Positions 24,911 to 34,077 of a DNA stretch of 52,675 nucleotides are shown here, in pieces (the first letter of the stretch is position 1; each line of letters starts with the position of its first letter). The stretch is taken from positions 1-52,675 of the forward strand of contig NZ_CAJODG010000009.1 in the NCBI RefSeq assembly GCF_905233635.1. Direction: 5' to 3'. Made by a program: the position numbers and the translations under genes. Origin of the DNA: Selenomonas sp. AE3005. GTDB taxonomy: Bacteria; Bacillota; Negativicutes; Selenomonadales; Selenomonadaceae. Below the pieces are notes generated by a model, which was not told the origin of the DNA, searched no databases, and was given only the letters and a program-made list of their open reading frames with translations.

Positions 24911-25111
24911 ATGATTAAACTGACAAAGTTTAATTCTCAAATAAATAAAAAAGGAGAATTTGTGCTTAATGCCGAAATAATAGAAACGATAGAAGAAACA
25001 CCTGACACGGTTGTCACTCTCACCAATGGCAAGAAGTTCATCGTGGACGAGCCTATGGATGAGGTGGTACGCCGCGTCATGAAGTACCGACGGGCTCTGC
25101 ATCAATTTTGA
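24911..25111 (+). CDS. flbD: Flagellar protein FlbD (SwrD-like)
   Basis: This 66-residue protein is the small FlbD/SwrD-type protein found between flgE and fliL or motA in Firmicutes. The sequence MIKLTKFNSQINKKGEFVLN, then IETIEETPDTVVTLTNGKKF and IVDEPMDEVVRRVMKYR, fits the family. In Bacillus, SwrD promotes flagellar power. It is unrelated to the Caulobacter regulator of the same name. The ATG at 24911 follows GAAGGAGGAAG. It is the first gene after copy B and leads the fliL-fliM-fliY group. Confidence 0.9.
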   Translation: MIKLTKFNSQINKKGEFVLNAEIIETIEETPDTVVTLTNGKKFIVDEPMDEVVRRVMKYRRALHQF

Positions 25112-25173
25112 TGTGGACAATATCCCATAAGTTGGTATAATGAAAAAGCAATTTGCGATGGAGGGATAAATCT

Positions 25174-25686
25174 ATGGCTGACGAAGAAAAAGACACAGAC
25201 GCGGCGCCAGAAGAAGAAAAGAAGAAAAAATCACCGATAATTCTGGTTGCTGTACTGGTTCTGCTTGGCCTGGTGCTCGCCGGCGGCATATCATTCTTTA
25301 TTACCACTAAGATGATGGCGGAAACGGCCACCGAGTCGGTAAATGAGCATCATGACCCCGGCAAATTTATCAAGCTGGGCGATGCTAAGGAAGGTATTCT
25401 GGTCAATGTCGGCGGTCAGAAGGCAGGCAAGTTCCTGAAAGCCGGTATCGTTCTCGAGATGAATCCGGGCAAGAAGGACAACCTGACTGAAGAAGGAGCA
25501 CTGCTCCCCATGGCCGAAACGAAGATTCTTGATACCACGATGCAAATCCTGCGCAGCGCCAAACTGGATGAGTTCGACGCCAATAAGCAGGACGAGCTGA
25601 AGAAGAAGATTAAGGACGAACTCAACACCAAGCTGGGGCCTGGTTCAGTGTATGATGTGTATATTACAAGCTTCCTGCTTCAGTAA
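25174..25686 (+). CDS. fliL: Flagellar basal body-associated protein FliL
   Basis: This protein of about 170 residues is FliL, a single-pass inner-membrane protein around the stator. An acidic and lysine-rich N-terminus (EEEKKKKSP) is followed by a transmembrane helix (about 26-50) and a periplasmic domain with KFIKLGDAKEGILVNVGGQK and the C-terminal VYDVYITSFLLQ. The ATG at 25174 is eight bases after GGAGGG. The frame is open to 25153 but the ribosome binding site excludes that start. fliM follows after 34 bases. Confidence 0.92.
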   Translation: MADEEKDTDAAPEEEKKKKSPIILVAVLVLLGLVLAGGISFFITTKMMAETATESVNEHHDPGKFIKLGDAKEGILVNVGGQKAGKFLKAGIVLEMNPGKKDNLTEEGALLPMAETKILDTTMQILRSAKLDEFDANKQDELKKKIKDELNTKLGPGSVYDVYITSFLLQ

Positions 25687-25720
25687 GATGTTCGTATCAT
25701 AGCAGGGAGGAGGGCGTAGA

Positions 25721-26725
25721 TTGGCAGAGGATGTACTGTCTCAATCTGAGATAGATAAACTGCTTTCCGCACTGTCAGACGGAACCGTATCGGCAGAAGA
25801 AGTCAAAGCAGACGAAGAACAAAAGAAAATCAAGACATACGACTTCAAGCGTCCAGACAAGTTCTCCAAGGATCAGATACGAACGTTGTTTATGTTGCAT
25901 GAGAGCTTTTCACGGCTTTTAAATACGTATTTGTCCACCCACCTGCGCACATTGGTTAATGTAGAGGTGGCTTCGGTAGAACAGCTTACTTATCAGGAGT
26001 TTGTTCAGTCACTGGCAAATCCGTCGGTTATCAGTATCGTGGCGGTGCCCCCGTTAAAAGGGAACATCATCATGGAAATAAATACTGAAATCGCCTTTGC
26101 TTTTATCGACCGTGTGTTTGGCGGTGAAGGCAAGGTGGGGATAAAAACCCGGGTGCTGACAGAAATCGAAGAAGTGGTAGTCAGACGGTTTATTGATACC
26201 GCCTTGGGACATTTAAAGGAAGCCTGGCTGAATGTGGTGGAATTTTTCCCCGCATTGGAAACAATGGAGTCTAACCCGCAGTTCACCCAAATTGTGCCGC
26301 CAAGTGATATGGTGGTCATTGTTACCATCCAAATGAAGGTGGGTGAAGTCGAGGGTATGATGAATATCTGTATTCCCTATCTGGTGCTTGAACCGGTTAT
26401 GTCAAAACTTACAACCACCTTCTGGGTGGCGTCATCAGTATCCAGGGATGATGACCCTGAGCAGGTAAAACTCCTGCAGCGCAAGATTGAGCGCACTAAG
26501 GTGCCCTTTGTGGTACAACTCGGAGAACTCAACCTTACGATTCATGAGTTCCTGACTTTGGGATTCGGTGATGTCCTGCAAATGGACACCCGAGTGGATG
26601 ATAATTTATTGTGTTTGGTGGGGAAAAAACCTAAATTTTATAGCAGGCCGGGTAAAAGCGGCAAGAAGATGGCGGTTCAAATCACCAAAATTTTAAACGA
26701 AGGAGATGAAAATACTGATGAGTGA
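25721..26725 (+). CDS. fliM: Flagellar motor switch protein FliM
   Basis: This 334-residue C-ring protein binds CheY-phosphate and links FliG to FliY. The N-terminal CheY-binding motif is LSQSEIDKLLSALSDG. The middle CheC-like domain contains TRTLF-type sequence LFMLHESFSRLLNTYLSTHL and FIDRVFGGEG. The C-terminal SpoA domain (about 245-325) has KVPFVVQLGELNLTIHEFLT. The TTG start at 25721 follows GGGAGGAGGGCG. Its end overlaps fliY by eight bases if the fliY ATG at 26718 is used. Confidence 0.96.
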   Translation: MAEDVLSQSEIDKLLSALSDGTVSAEEVKADEEQKKIKTYDFKRPDKFSKDQIRTLFMLHESFSRLLNTYLSTHLRTLVNVEVASVEQLTYQEFVQSLANPSVISIVAVPPLKGNIIMEINTEIAFAFIDRVFGGEGKVGIKTRVLTEIEEVVVRRFIDTALGHLKEAWLNVVEFFPALETMESNPQFTQIVPPSDMVVIVTIQMKVGEVEGMMNICIPYLVLEPVMSKLTTTFWVASSVSRDDDPEQVKLLQRKIERTKVPFVVQLGELNLTIHEFLTLGFGDVLQMDTRVDDNLLCLVGKKPKFYSRPGKSGKKMAVQITKILNEGDENTDE

Positions 26726-27986
26726 CGATATGATCTCGCAAGAGGAGATTGACGCCCTGCTTAATGGCGGTGGGATACCAGCAGCGGACGGCGATGCAGC
26801 ACCGGCGGGAGAGTCCGAGGCACCTGCTGAGGAACCAGCAAGCCCCGACAGTAGTTCATCTCAGTTTGATGATGTACTCACGGATATAGAAAAGGATGCA
26901 TTGGGGGAGATTGGCAACATCTCCATGGGCAGTGCCGCTACTACCCTTTCAGTACTGTTGGGACACAAGGTAAATATCACGACGCCTACGGTGTCTGTGT
27001 CCTCTATGAGTATTATTCAGGAACAGTACCCCATGCCCTATCTCATTGTAGAAGTAGGCTATACCATCGGCATTGACGGCAATAACGTTTTGGCCATTCA
27101 GGCTCAGGACGCAGCCATTATCGCTGACTTAATGATGGGCGGCGATGGCACGAATCCTGATACGGAAATAAACGAAATCGCCATGAGTGCTGTGGGCGAA
27201 TCCATGAACCAGATGATGGGTACGGTGGCCACGTCCCTGTCAACGATGTTCAATAAAAAAATTGATATCTCACCACCCAAGGTAAACCTGATTGATTTCG
27301 GCAATGAAGATAAGGTTTCGGAAGTATTGGGCCAGACAGACCCCATAGTTTGTACATCGTTCCGTATGGAAGTTGATGGTCTTATCGACAGCGAAATCAT
27401 GCAGATTTTGCCGGTGAATGTGGCCAAGGAAATGGTTGAGGCGCTGACCAGTGGTGCTGTTGAAGAACCCGAGCCAGAGCCGGCACCAGCTCCAGCACCA
27501 CCGCCACCACCGCCGCCACCTGCGGCGGCACCAGCTCCGGCCCCGGCCCCTGCAGCAGCTCCGCCACCTATGGCGGCTCCTCAGCAGCAGATGGCTCCGC
27601 CGGTTATGGCACCTCCACCGGGAGGCGGTTATGGTTACGGCATGCCCATGCCGGGCGTGGCGGCCAATGTACCTGTGCAGCCGGCCCAGTTCACACCGCT
27701 GAATATGCAGCCGGTGCAGGTTAATGACGCCAACATCGGTTTGATTTTGGATGTGCCCTTGTCGGTGACAGTGGAGTTGGGACGTACCAATAAATCCATC
27801 AAGGATATTTTGGAACTTACCAATGGCTCTATCGTCGAACTGGATAAGCTGGCCGGTGAACCTGTAGATATCAATGTCAATGGTAAATTCCTGGCCAAGG
27901 GCGAAGTTGTTGTTATCGATGAAAATTTCGGTGTGCGTATCACTGAAATTGCCAGCCCTGCTGAACGGGCAGCAAAATTGCAGTAG
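26718..27986 (+). CDS. fliY: Flagellar motor switch phosphatase FliY
   Basis: This protein of about 422 residues is FliY, a C-ring subunit that also dephosphorylates CheY. The N-terminal EIDALL motif is followed by two CheC-type phosphatase helices, DALGEIGNISMGSAATTLSV and INEIAMSAVGESMNQMMGTV. A Pro/Ala-rich linker (about 250-320) then joins the FliN-like SpoA domain, LDVPLSVTVELGRTNKSIKD and FGVRITEI. This replaces the separate FliN of enterics. A second ATG at 26706 lies too close to GAAGGAG. The linker is unusually long and low in complexity. Confidence 0.95.
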   Translation: MSDDMISQEEIDALLNGGGIPAADGDAAPAGESEAPAEEPASPDSSSSQFDDVLTDIEKDALGEIGNISMGSAATTLSVLLGHKVNITTPTVSVSSMSIIQEQYPMPYLIVEVGYTIGIDGNNVLAIQAQDAAIIADLMMGGDGTNPDTEINEIAMSAVGESMNQMMGTVATSLSTMFNKKIDISPPKVNLIDFGNEDKVSEVLGQTDPIVCTSFRMEVDGLIDSEIMQILPVNVAKEMVEALTSGAVEEPEPEPAPAPAPPPPPPPPAAAPAPAPAPAAAPPPMAAPQQQMAPPVMAPPPGGGYGYGMPMPGVAANVPVQPAQFTPLNMQPVQVNDANIGLILDVPLSVTVELGRTNKSIKDILELTNGSIVELDKLAGEPVDINVNGKFLAKGEVVVIDENFGVRITEIASPAERAAKLQ

Positions 27987-28017
27987 TTTCCTAAAGACTT
28001 AGGTTGTAGAGAGGTTC

Positions 28018-28046
28018 TTGTCTAAAACAAGACTTTCTTATATAAT
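28018..28046 (+). promoter_or_regulatory. Sigma-A type promoter for cheY
   Basis: TTGTCT at 28018-28023 and a perfect TATAAT at 28041-28046 are separated by exactly 17 bases in the 112-base gap between fliY and cheY. The -35 overlaps an inverted repeat (TCTTGT...ACAAGA) that could be an operator. It suggests that cheY-fliO-fliP and later genes have housekeeping transcription independent of the upstream units. Confidence 0.72.
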
Positions 28047-28098
28047 AAAAACAATGTTGAACCAAGTCGAATGTTTTTAAGATGAGGAGAGATGGAAC

Positions 28099-28461
28099 AT
28101 GGCAGTAAGAGTATTGGTCGTTGACGACGCGGCATTTATGAGAATGATGGTTAAAGATATTCTGTCTAAAAACGGCTACGAAGTAGTTGGTGAGGCAGAA
28201 AATGGTATGAAGGCTCTGGAAAAATACCAGGAACTGAAACCGGACCTCGTTACCATGGATATCACCATGCCGGAAATGGATGGTATTAGTGCTGTCAAGG
28301 AAATCAAGAAAGTTGACCCCAATGCTAAAATCGTTATGTGCAGTGCTATGGGTCAGCAGGCCATGGTTATCGAGGCTATTCAGGCCGGTGCCCGTGACTT
28401 CATCGTTAAGCCTTTCCAGGCTGACCGCGTGTTAGAGGCTGTCCGTAAAGCAGTAGGCTAA
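28099..28461 (+). CDS. cheY: Chemotaxis response regulator CheY
   Basis: This 120-residue single receiver domain carries the chemotaxis signal from CheA to FliM/FliY. The acidic pocket is VVDDAAFM, the phospho-acceptor is Asp54 in VTMDITMPEMDG, the switch serine is in VMCSAMG and the conserved lysine is in DFIVKPFQ. The ATG at 28099 follows GAGGAGAGATGGAAC. It lies between fliY and fliO, as in Bacillus. The next start overlaps its stop codon by one base. Confidence 0.97.
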   Translation: MAVRVLVVDDAAFMRMMVKDILSKNGYEVVGEAENGMKALEKYQELKPDLVTMDITMPEMDGISAVKEIKKVDPNAKIVMCSAMGQQAMVIEAIQAGARDFIVKPFQADRVLEAVRKAVG

Positions 28462-28985
28462 TGGGAAAGAAAAGTGTTTTTCTGGCGTGTTTCGTGGTAA
28501 TTGCTATATTCTTAATCGGTGGAGATACTGCCCTGGCAGCCGAGGAGGCTGCCAAGGGCGGTTATTTAGCCGGTTATGAAGATACTGACCCACGGCCGGC
28601 ACCTATTTCCTGGTGGTCAACGATTGCTTATTTGGTCAGCCTCTTTGTTATTTTTGTCTTTGTCGTAGGGCTGGCTTATTTTGCTGCCCGTTTTATTGGC
28701 GGCAAATTTGCTCAGCAAAAACTTGGGTATGGAGGACGTATTTTATCGCACCTGCCTTTGGGGCCTAATCGTTCGGTATGTGTTATTGAAATGAGCGGCC
28801 GGGTATTTATGCTGGGGGTTACGGAGCATTCCATAACCCTGCTGACAGAGATTACTGACGAAGAAGAAATCGAGCGTCTGCACCGGGAAGATTTAGCCTT
28901 TGGCAAGATGCCGGATATGTTTTCCCAGCAGCTGGGGACTTTGGCCGGACTGGTTCAGAAGGTGCCGCCAATATTTCGCAAATGA
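28461..28985 (+). CDS. fliO: Flagellar biosynthesis protein FliO
   Basis: This 174-residue protein fits FliO (FliZ in Bacillus), which helps assemble the FliPQR export gate. A signal-like hydrophobic N-terminus (about 6-24) precedes a short periplasmic segment and a transmembrane helix (about 52-75). The cytoplasmic part has the family-like run ILSHLPLGPNRSVCVIEMSG, then RVFMLGVTEHSITLLTEI. The start overlaps the cheY stop codon by one base. Position before fliP supports the call. Confidence 0.9.
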   Translation: MGKKSVFLACFVVIAIFLIGGDTALAAEEAAKGGYLAGYEDTDPRPAPISWWSTIAYLVSLFVIFVFVVGLAYFAARFIGGKFAQQKLGYGGRILSHLPLGPNRSVCVIEMSGRVFMLGVTEHSITLLTEITDEEEIERLHREDLAFGKMPDMFSQQLGTLAGLVQKVPPIFRK

Positions 28986-29031
28986 GTAACTGGCCTGCAG
29001 ATATGGTCACAGTAAAAGGAGTTGTGGGCAG

Positions 29032-29787
29032 TTGAAACGCCGAAATATCTTTATTATGGCAGGGGGGCTTATCCTCTTGCTGCTGGGGGCACAAGAGGCA
29101 CTGGCGGCACCACTGATACCTTCGGTGAACGTGGACATAGGTTCCTCCGGCAAGCCGCAGGATGTAGCGGTGACATTGCAGGTAATGGCGCTGCTGACCA
29201 TCTTGTCGCTGGCCCCGGGAATTCTGATTATGACCACGTCATTTGTGCGTATTGTGGTGGTTATCGGTTTTTTGCGCAATGCACTGTCAACGCAAAACGT
29301 GCCGCCTAACCAGGTCGTTATCGCCTTGTCCCTGTTTTTGACGTTTTATATCATGTCTCCCTATTGGAGTCAGGCCAACGAAAATGGGATTCAGCCCTAT
29401 ATGGCAGGACAGATTACCCAGGAACAGGCACTTAAGAATGTAGTGGAGCCTATCCGGGAGTTCATGTTTAAGCAAACCAGGGAATCTGATTTGGCGTTGT
29501 TTGTCAATCTGGCTGATGATGAACGGCCGGAAACGCAGGAGGACGTATCGACGTTCACCCTGATTCCAGCTTTTGTTATCAGTGAGTTAAAAACAGCTTT
29601 CCAAATTGGTTTCATGATATACGTGCCCTTTATCGTCATTGATATGATTGTGGCAAGTACCTTGATGTCCATGGGTATGATGATGCTGCCGCCGGTTATG
29701 ATATCCCTGCCCTTTAAGATACTGTTGTTCGTCATGGTCGATGGTTGGCATCTGCTGATAAAATCACTGATTGTCAGCTTTAAATAA
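29032..29787 (+). CDS. fliP: Flagellar type III export gate protein FliP
   Basis: This 251-residue protein forms the core of the export gate with FliQ and FliR. A cleavable signal-like segment (about 6-23, ending EALAAP) is followed by four hydrophobic helices. Signatures include SFVRIVVVIGFLRNALSTQN, PPNQVVIALSLFLTFYIMSP and PFIVIDMIVASTLMSMGMMM. The TTG at 29032 follows AAAAGGAG. fliQ begins 35 bases downstream. Confidence 0.97.
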   Translation: MKRRNIFIMAGGLILLLLGAQEALAAPLIPSVNVDIGSSGKPQDVAVTLQVMALLTILSLAPGILIMTTSFVRIVVVIGFLRNALSTQNVPPNQVVIALSLFLTFYIMSPYWSQANENGIQPYMAGQITQEQALKNVVEPIREFMFKQTRESDLALFVNLADDERPETQEDVSTFTLIPAFVISELKTAFQIGFMIYVPFIVIDMIVASTLMSMGMMMLPPVMISLPFKILLFVMVDGWHLLIKSLIVSFK

Positions 29788-29822
29788 TCACGGGACGTTT
29801 ATGGAGAAAAGAGGTGTGGGGC

Positions 29823-30092
29823 ATGTCAGGTGATTTGGTTGTCCAGCTTGGACAAGAGGCATTGTTTATCGTTATGATAGTGGCAGCTCCCATGCTGGGA
29901 CTGGGCCTTATCGTTGGTTTGCTGGTCAGTGTGTTTCAGGCTACGACCTCGATACAGGAACAGACTCTGGCCTTTATCCCTAAGATTATAGCCGTGTTTG
30001 TGGCAATCCTGATTTTTGGCCCCTGGATGCTGCGTATCATGACAGAATATCTGACCAATATACTGGTAAACCTGCCGGGTTATATTGGTTAA
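29823..30092 (+). CDS. fliQ: Flagellar type III export gate protein FliQ
   Basis: This protein of about 89 residues, the normal FliQ length, has two transmembrane helices (about 16-40 and 50-72). The loop between them has the signature SVFQATTSIQEQTLAFIPKI. A GTG at 29814 is in frame, but the ATG at 29823 suits the AAGAGG upstream and the family length. Its end overlaps or abuts the fliR leader, where AAGGAG at 30090-30095 serves fliR. Confidence 0.96.
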   Translation: MSGDLVVQLGQEALFIVMIVAAPMLGLGLIVGLLVSVFQATTSIQEQTLAFIPKIIAVFVAILIFGPWMLRIMTEYLTNILVNLPGYIG

Positions 30093-30102
30093 GGAGCAGC
30101 CA

Positions 30103-30885
30103 ATGGATTTTTTTACGCTTATGCAAGGTCATGCAGCAGTGTTCCTGCTGCTGTTAACCCGTGTCAGCGGTATATTCATAATTTCGCCGTTTTTCGGCAG
30201 TATGAATATACCTGTGTATTTTCGGGCAGCAGCCTCATTGGCCTTTGCTTTGGTATTGTTCCCGGTGGTGGATAACTTCCAGAGTATCACAGCGCCTGCT
30301 ACAGTCTTAGGCTATACCGGAGCAGTACTTAGTGAGCTCTTTGTGGGCTGGCTTATTGGCTTTGTGGCCTATGTTGCTTTTGCGGCCATCACTATGGCTG
30401 GTAAGGTTATGGATATGCAGGCGGGTTTTGCCGTTGTAAATGTAATGGATCCAACTTCCGGTCAGCAAATGCCGCTTATCGGAAGTTTTCTTTATAATTT
30501 GGCTATAATTGTCTTTGTGGTGACCAATGGCCACCACATGATTATATCGGCCCTGTTTGAAAGTTTCAAAATGGTGCCGCTTTTGGGGGCTGAACCCAAT
30601 TTATCCCTGCCGCTCATTATCGCGCGGTTTACAACGGGGATTTTCTTTACGGGTATGAAAATTGCCATGCCGGTAACTTTTGCTATCCTGCTGACCAACG
30701 TTGGCCTGGGTATATTGGCCCGTACAATGCCCCAGATGAATATATTTGTCGTGGGTATTCCCATGCAGCTGACTGTGGGTATGCTGATACTCACCATGGT
30801 GCTGCCGTTCTACATCTTATTTTTGGATGTGTTGTTCAATGAAATGTATGGAAATATCACAATTGCATTGGAGGCCCTGCAATAG
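30103..30885 (+). CDS. fliR: Flagellar type III export gate protein FliR
   Basis: This protein of about 260 residues is FliR, with six predicted hydrophobic segments. Recognisable parts are LLLTRVSGIFIISPFFGSMN near the N-terminus, GWLIGFVAYVAFAAITMAGK and MDMQAGFAVVNVMDPTSGQQ, and PQMNIFVVGIPMQLTVGMLI. The ATG at 30103 is seven bases after AAGGAG. The flhB frame enters the 3' end of this gene, so the two are overlapped or tightly coupled. Confidence 0.96.
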   Translation: MDFFTLMQGHAAVFLLLLTRVSGIFIISPFFGSMNIPVYFRAAASLAFALVLFPVVDNFQSITAPATVLGYTGAVLSELFVGWLIGFVAYVAFAAITMAGKVMDMQAGFAVVNVMDPTSGQQMPLIGSFLYNLAIIVFVVTNGHHMIISALFESFKMVPLLGAEPNLSLPLIIARFTTGIFFTGMKIAMPVTFAILLTNVGLGILARTMPQMNIFVVGIPMQLTVGMLILTMVLPFYILFLDVLFNEMYGNITIALEALQ

Positions 30886-31969
30886 AGCTGACTTTGTCTT
30901 TGATTTGCAGCTTTTTGCCGGCGATGATAAGACAGAGGAGCCAACCGCCAAAAAGCGGGAGGACGCCAAGAAGAAAGGTCAGGTCGGCCGCAGTACCGAT
31001 ATGAGCGCGGCCTTTGTCCTGCTGATGGGGTTCTTTATCATCAAGCTGCTATGGGAGAATATCTACCATAGCATAGCGGCTTATACTACTTATATATTTT
31101 CGCACCTCAATCAGCCGGTGGATACGGAAAATATCATCCGCATTTTCATTGGTATAATTGAGCTGCTGGCGCAGACGGCCTTGCCGATAATGATAGCGAT
31201 TATGGCAATTGGTCTGGCTATAAATTTCTTTCAGGTGGGACTTAACTTCAATACGGAGGCCATTGGCTTTAAACTGGATAAGCTGAACCCTATCAATGGT
31301 TTTGGACGCATTTTTTCCAAACGTTCCCTGATGGAACTGGTCAAATCCCTGATGAAAATTGCAATTATCGGTTTTTTCTTATATGATTTTCTTATTGACC
31401 ACTTGATGGAAATGCCCCAGTTCATTTATTTTGATTTACCTACCAGTCTGGCGCAGATTTCTGATATAATTTTTAAGATGGCCTTTGAAGTTATCGGGGT
31501 TATCATGATAGTAGGTTTTATGGATTATGCCTATCAGAAATGGCAGACCACCCAGGACCTCAAAATGTCCAAGCAGGAAGTTAAGGACGAAATGAAACAG
31601 TCCGAAGGTGACCCGCAGATTAAGGGTAAAATCAAACAGAAACAGCGGCAGATGGCCATGTCTCGCATGATGCAGGAAGTACCGAAGGCCGATGTAATCG
31701 TAACCAACCCGACACACTTTGCTGTGGCCTTAAAATATGAAAAGGGCATGGTGGCCCCACAGATAGTGGCTAAAGGCCAGGACCTGGTGGCCAGGCGCAT
31801 TAAGGAAATCGCCAATGAAAACCGGGTGCCCATTGTGGAGAATAAACCGTTGGCCCGGGCGCTGTACGCCTCCACGCAGGTGGGGGATATGGTACCGGCC
31901 GAACTTTATCAGGCGGTGGCGGAAGTGCTCGCCTATGTATATCGTCTAAAACAACGCCGTCGGGCATAA
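30848..31969 (+). CDS. flhB: Flagellar export specificity protein FlhB
   Basis: This protein of about 373 residues is FlhB, which controls substrate switching of the flagellar export apparatus. The N-terminal DLQLFAGDDKTEEPTAKKRE is family-typical, followed by four transmembrane helices (within about 45-225) and a cytoplasmic domain with the autocleavage site NPTH in DVIVTNPTHFAVALKYEKGM. The start is unclear: in-frame ATGs at 30827, 30839 and 30848 all lie inside fliR without a ribosome binding site, while GGAGG at 30870-30874 has no canonical start at the right distance. I give 30848 as the shortest ATG form. Confidence 0.93.
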   Translation: MEISQLHWRPCNRADFVFDLQLFAGDDKTEEPTAKKREDAKKKGQVGRSTDMSAAFVLLMGFFIIKLLWENIYHSIAAYTTYIFSHLNQPVDTENIIRIFIGIIELLAQTALPIMIAIMAIGLAINFFQVGLNFNTEAIGFKLDKLNPINGFGRIFSKRSLMELVKSLMKIAIIGFFLYDFLIDHLMEMPQFIYFDLPTSLAQISDIIFKMAFEVIGVIMIVGFMDYAYQKWQTTQDLKMSKQEVKDEMKQSEGDPQIKGKIKQKQRQMAMSRMMQEVPKADVIVTNPTHFAVALKYEKGMVAPQIVAKGQDLVARRIKEIANENRVPIVENKPLARALYASTQVGDMVPAELYQAVAEVLAYVYRLKQRRRA

Positions 31970-31988
31970 GCAATAAAGGAGTAACACT

Positions 31989-34076
31989 ATGGCTGCACAA
32001 CAGGCAGCTGCCCCCAGTAATGCGTTTGGCAAGGGCAGTTTTGTTCAAAAATACAGCGATGTAATGATAGCGGTAGCTATCGTCACCATCGTTGTCATGA
32101 TGATTATCCCCCTGCCGACGTTGCTGCTGGATATGCTTATTTGTCTGAACATCACAGTGGCACTCCTGCTGGTGATGTCGGTAATCTACAACAAAGAGGC
32201 GCTGGACTTATCCATATTCCCGTCTTTGCTGCTGATAACAACTTTGTTCCGGCTGGCGCTGAATATTTCGTCCACGCGACTGATTCTGCTGGACGGCTAC
32301 GCCGGGGAAGTAATCACCGCTTTCGGTAATTTCGTTGTCGGTGGTAATCCGGTTGTAGGTTTTATCATGTTTATCATTCTGGTAGCGGTAAACTTTATCG
32401 TTATCACCAAAGGTTCGGAACGTGTAGCTGAAGTATCGGCCCGTTTCACTTTGGACGCAATGCCTGGTAAGCAGATGTCCATCGATGCTGACCTCAATCA
32501 GGGTGCGATTTCTGATGCAGAGGCCAAAATCCGCCGCGAAAAGATTCAGCACGAGGCTGACTTCTTCGGCGCTATGGACGGTGCGTCTAAGTTCGTTAAA
32601 GGTGATGCCATTGCGGCTATCATCATCATGTTTATCAATATCGGCGGCGGTTTCGTCATCGGTATGATGCAGCGAAATCTGGAGGCCATTCAGGCCCTGC
32701 AGACATACACCTTGCTTACGGTAGGTGAAGGTCTGGTCAGCCAGATTCCTGCCTTGCTGATTTCCACGGCTACAGGTCTTATTGTTACCAGGGCCGGAGC
32801 GGAAGGCAATCTGGGCAGCGACATCGTGGGCCAGCTCTTCCACAATGACCGTATCTTCTTCATTTTGGGCGGCGTGCTCATCTTCTTCTCCATCGTACCT
32901 GGCCTGCCGGGGATTCCCTTTTTGGCTTTGGCAGTGTTCTGTCTGATTATCGGCCGTCTCCTTAAACAGCAGACTGAAGTCAAGACGGAGGTACAGCAGG
33001 AGGAAAAGAAGGTACAGGAAAAGAAAAAGGCAACTACGCCGGAAAATATTGTTTCCCTGCTGCAGGTTGACCCCATGGAACTCGAGATTGGTTACTCGCT
33101 GATTCCGCTGGTTGATACCGGCCAGGGCGGTGACCTCTTAGACCGTATCGTCATGATACGACGGCAATGCGCTTTGGAACTGGGCCTTGTGGTCCCGACA
33201 ATCCGTATTCGCGATAACATTCAAATCAAACCCAATGCTTATATAGTCAAGCTGAAAGGGATTGAGATAGCCAAGGGCGAGCTGATGCTTGACCATTATC
33301 TGGCGATGAATTCGGGCACGGTCTTTGAAGAGGTGCCCGGCATAGAGACCACGGAGCCGGCTTTTGGCCTGCCTGCCCTCTGGATTCCGGAAAACGAGCG
33401 GGAGCAGGCGGAACTAAATGGTTATACGGTTGTAGATGCAGTGTCCGTACTGGCTACCCATCTCACCGAGGTCATCAAACAGCATGCTGATGAAATCCTT
33501 GGCCGTCAGGAAACGCAGAACCTTATCGACAATCTCAAAAAGAGCAATCAGGCGCTGGTGGACGAAGTTGTCCCCGACCTGCTCAGCGTCGGCGAGATTC
33601 AAAAGGTTTTGGCAAACCTCCTGCGGGAACGCATTTCCATCCGCGATATGGGGACCATTTTGGAGGTGCTGGCAGATTACGCCAGAGCGACCAAGGATAC
33701 GGAAATACTCACCGAGTATGTCCGTCATGCCATGTCCCGGCACATTACACAGCAGAATGTGCAGAATGGGACGCTGCCATGTATCACGCTGGACCCGGCT
33801 TTGGAAAACCGCATTGCCGGCGGTGTACAGCGCACCGAGCATGGTTCATACGTCAGCATAGACCCGGATTCCATGCAAAAACTGGTTACGGCGCTCAATG
33901 AAGAGCTGCCGAAACTTACTAATATGGGCTATCAGCCAATCGTGCTGACTAGCCCGGCTGTACGCCTGTATTTCCGCAAATTGGTGGAACGTTCCGTTCC
34001 GGGATTGATTGTTCTGTCCCATGCGGAAATTGAACAGAGTGTAGAGATTCAAGTTCTTGGGGTGGTGAAGATTTAA
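31989..34076 (+). CDS. flhA: Flagellar export gate protein FlhA
   Basis: This 695-residue protein forms the nonameric export gate ring. The N-terminal half has about eight transmembrane helices, including LSIFPSLLLITTLFRLALNI, and the conserved cytoplasmic loop with DADLNQGAISDAEAKIRREK and ADFFGAMDGASKFVKGDAIA. The C-terminal half (from about 355) is the soluble docking domain for chaperone-substrate complexes. The ATG at 31989 follows AAAGGAG. flhF starts one base after its stop codon. Confidence 0.97.
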   Translation: MAAQQAAAPSNAFGKGSFVQKYSDVMIAVAIVTIVVMMIIPLPTLLLDMLICLNITVALLLVMSVIYNKEALDLSIFPSLLLITTLFRLALNISSTRLILLDGYAGEVITAFGNFVVGGNPVVGFIMFIILVAVNFIVITKGSERVAEVSARFTLDAMPGKQMSIDADLNQGAISDAEAKIRREKIQHEADFFGAMDGASKFVKGDAIAAIIIMFINIGGGFVIGMMQRNLEAIQALQTYTLLTVGEGLVSQIPALLISTATGLIVTRAGAEGNLGSDIVGQLFHNDRIFFILGGVLIFFSIVPGLPGIPFLALAVFCLIIGRLLKQQTEVKTEVQQEEKKVQEKKKATTPENIVSLLQVDPMELEIGYSLIPLVDTGQGGDLLDRIVMIRRQCALELGLVVPTIRIRDNIQIKPNAYIVKLKGIEIAKGELMLDHYLAMNSGTVFEEVPGIETTEPAFGLPALWIPENEREQAELNGYTVVDAVSVLATHLTEVIKQHADEILGRQETQNLIDNLKKSNQALVDEVVPDLLSVGEIQKVLANLLRERISIRDMGTILEVLADYARATKDTEILTEYVRHAMSRHITQQNVQNGTLPCITLDPALENRIAGGVQRTEHGSYVSIDPDSMQKLVTALNEELPKLTNMGYQPIVLTSPAVRLYFRKLVERSVPGLIVLSHAEIEQSVEIQVLGVVKI

Positions 34077-34077
34077 G

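Noticed and set aside
27479..27640. Pro/Ala-rich stretch of fliY as a possible frameshift or assembly artefact
   Set aside because: The frame continues cleanly into the SpoA domain, and CheA in the same cluster has similar Ala/Pro linkers, so it is a genuine flexible linker.
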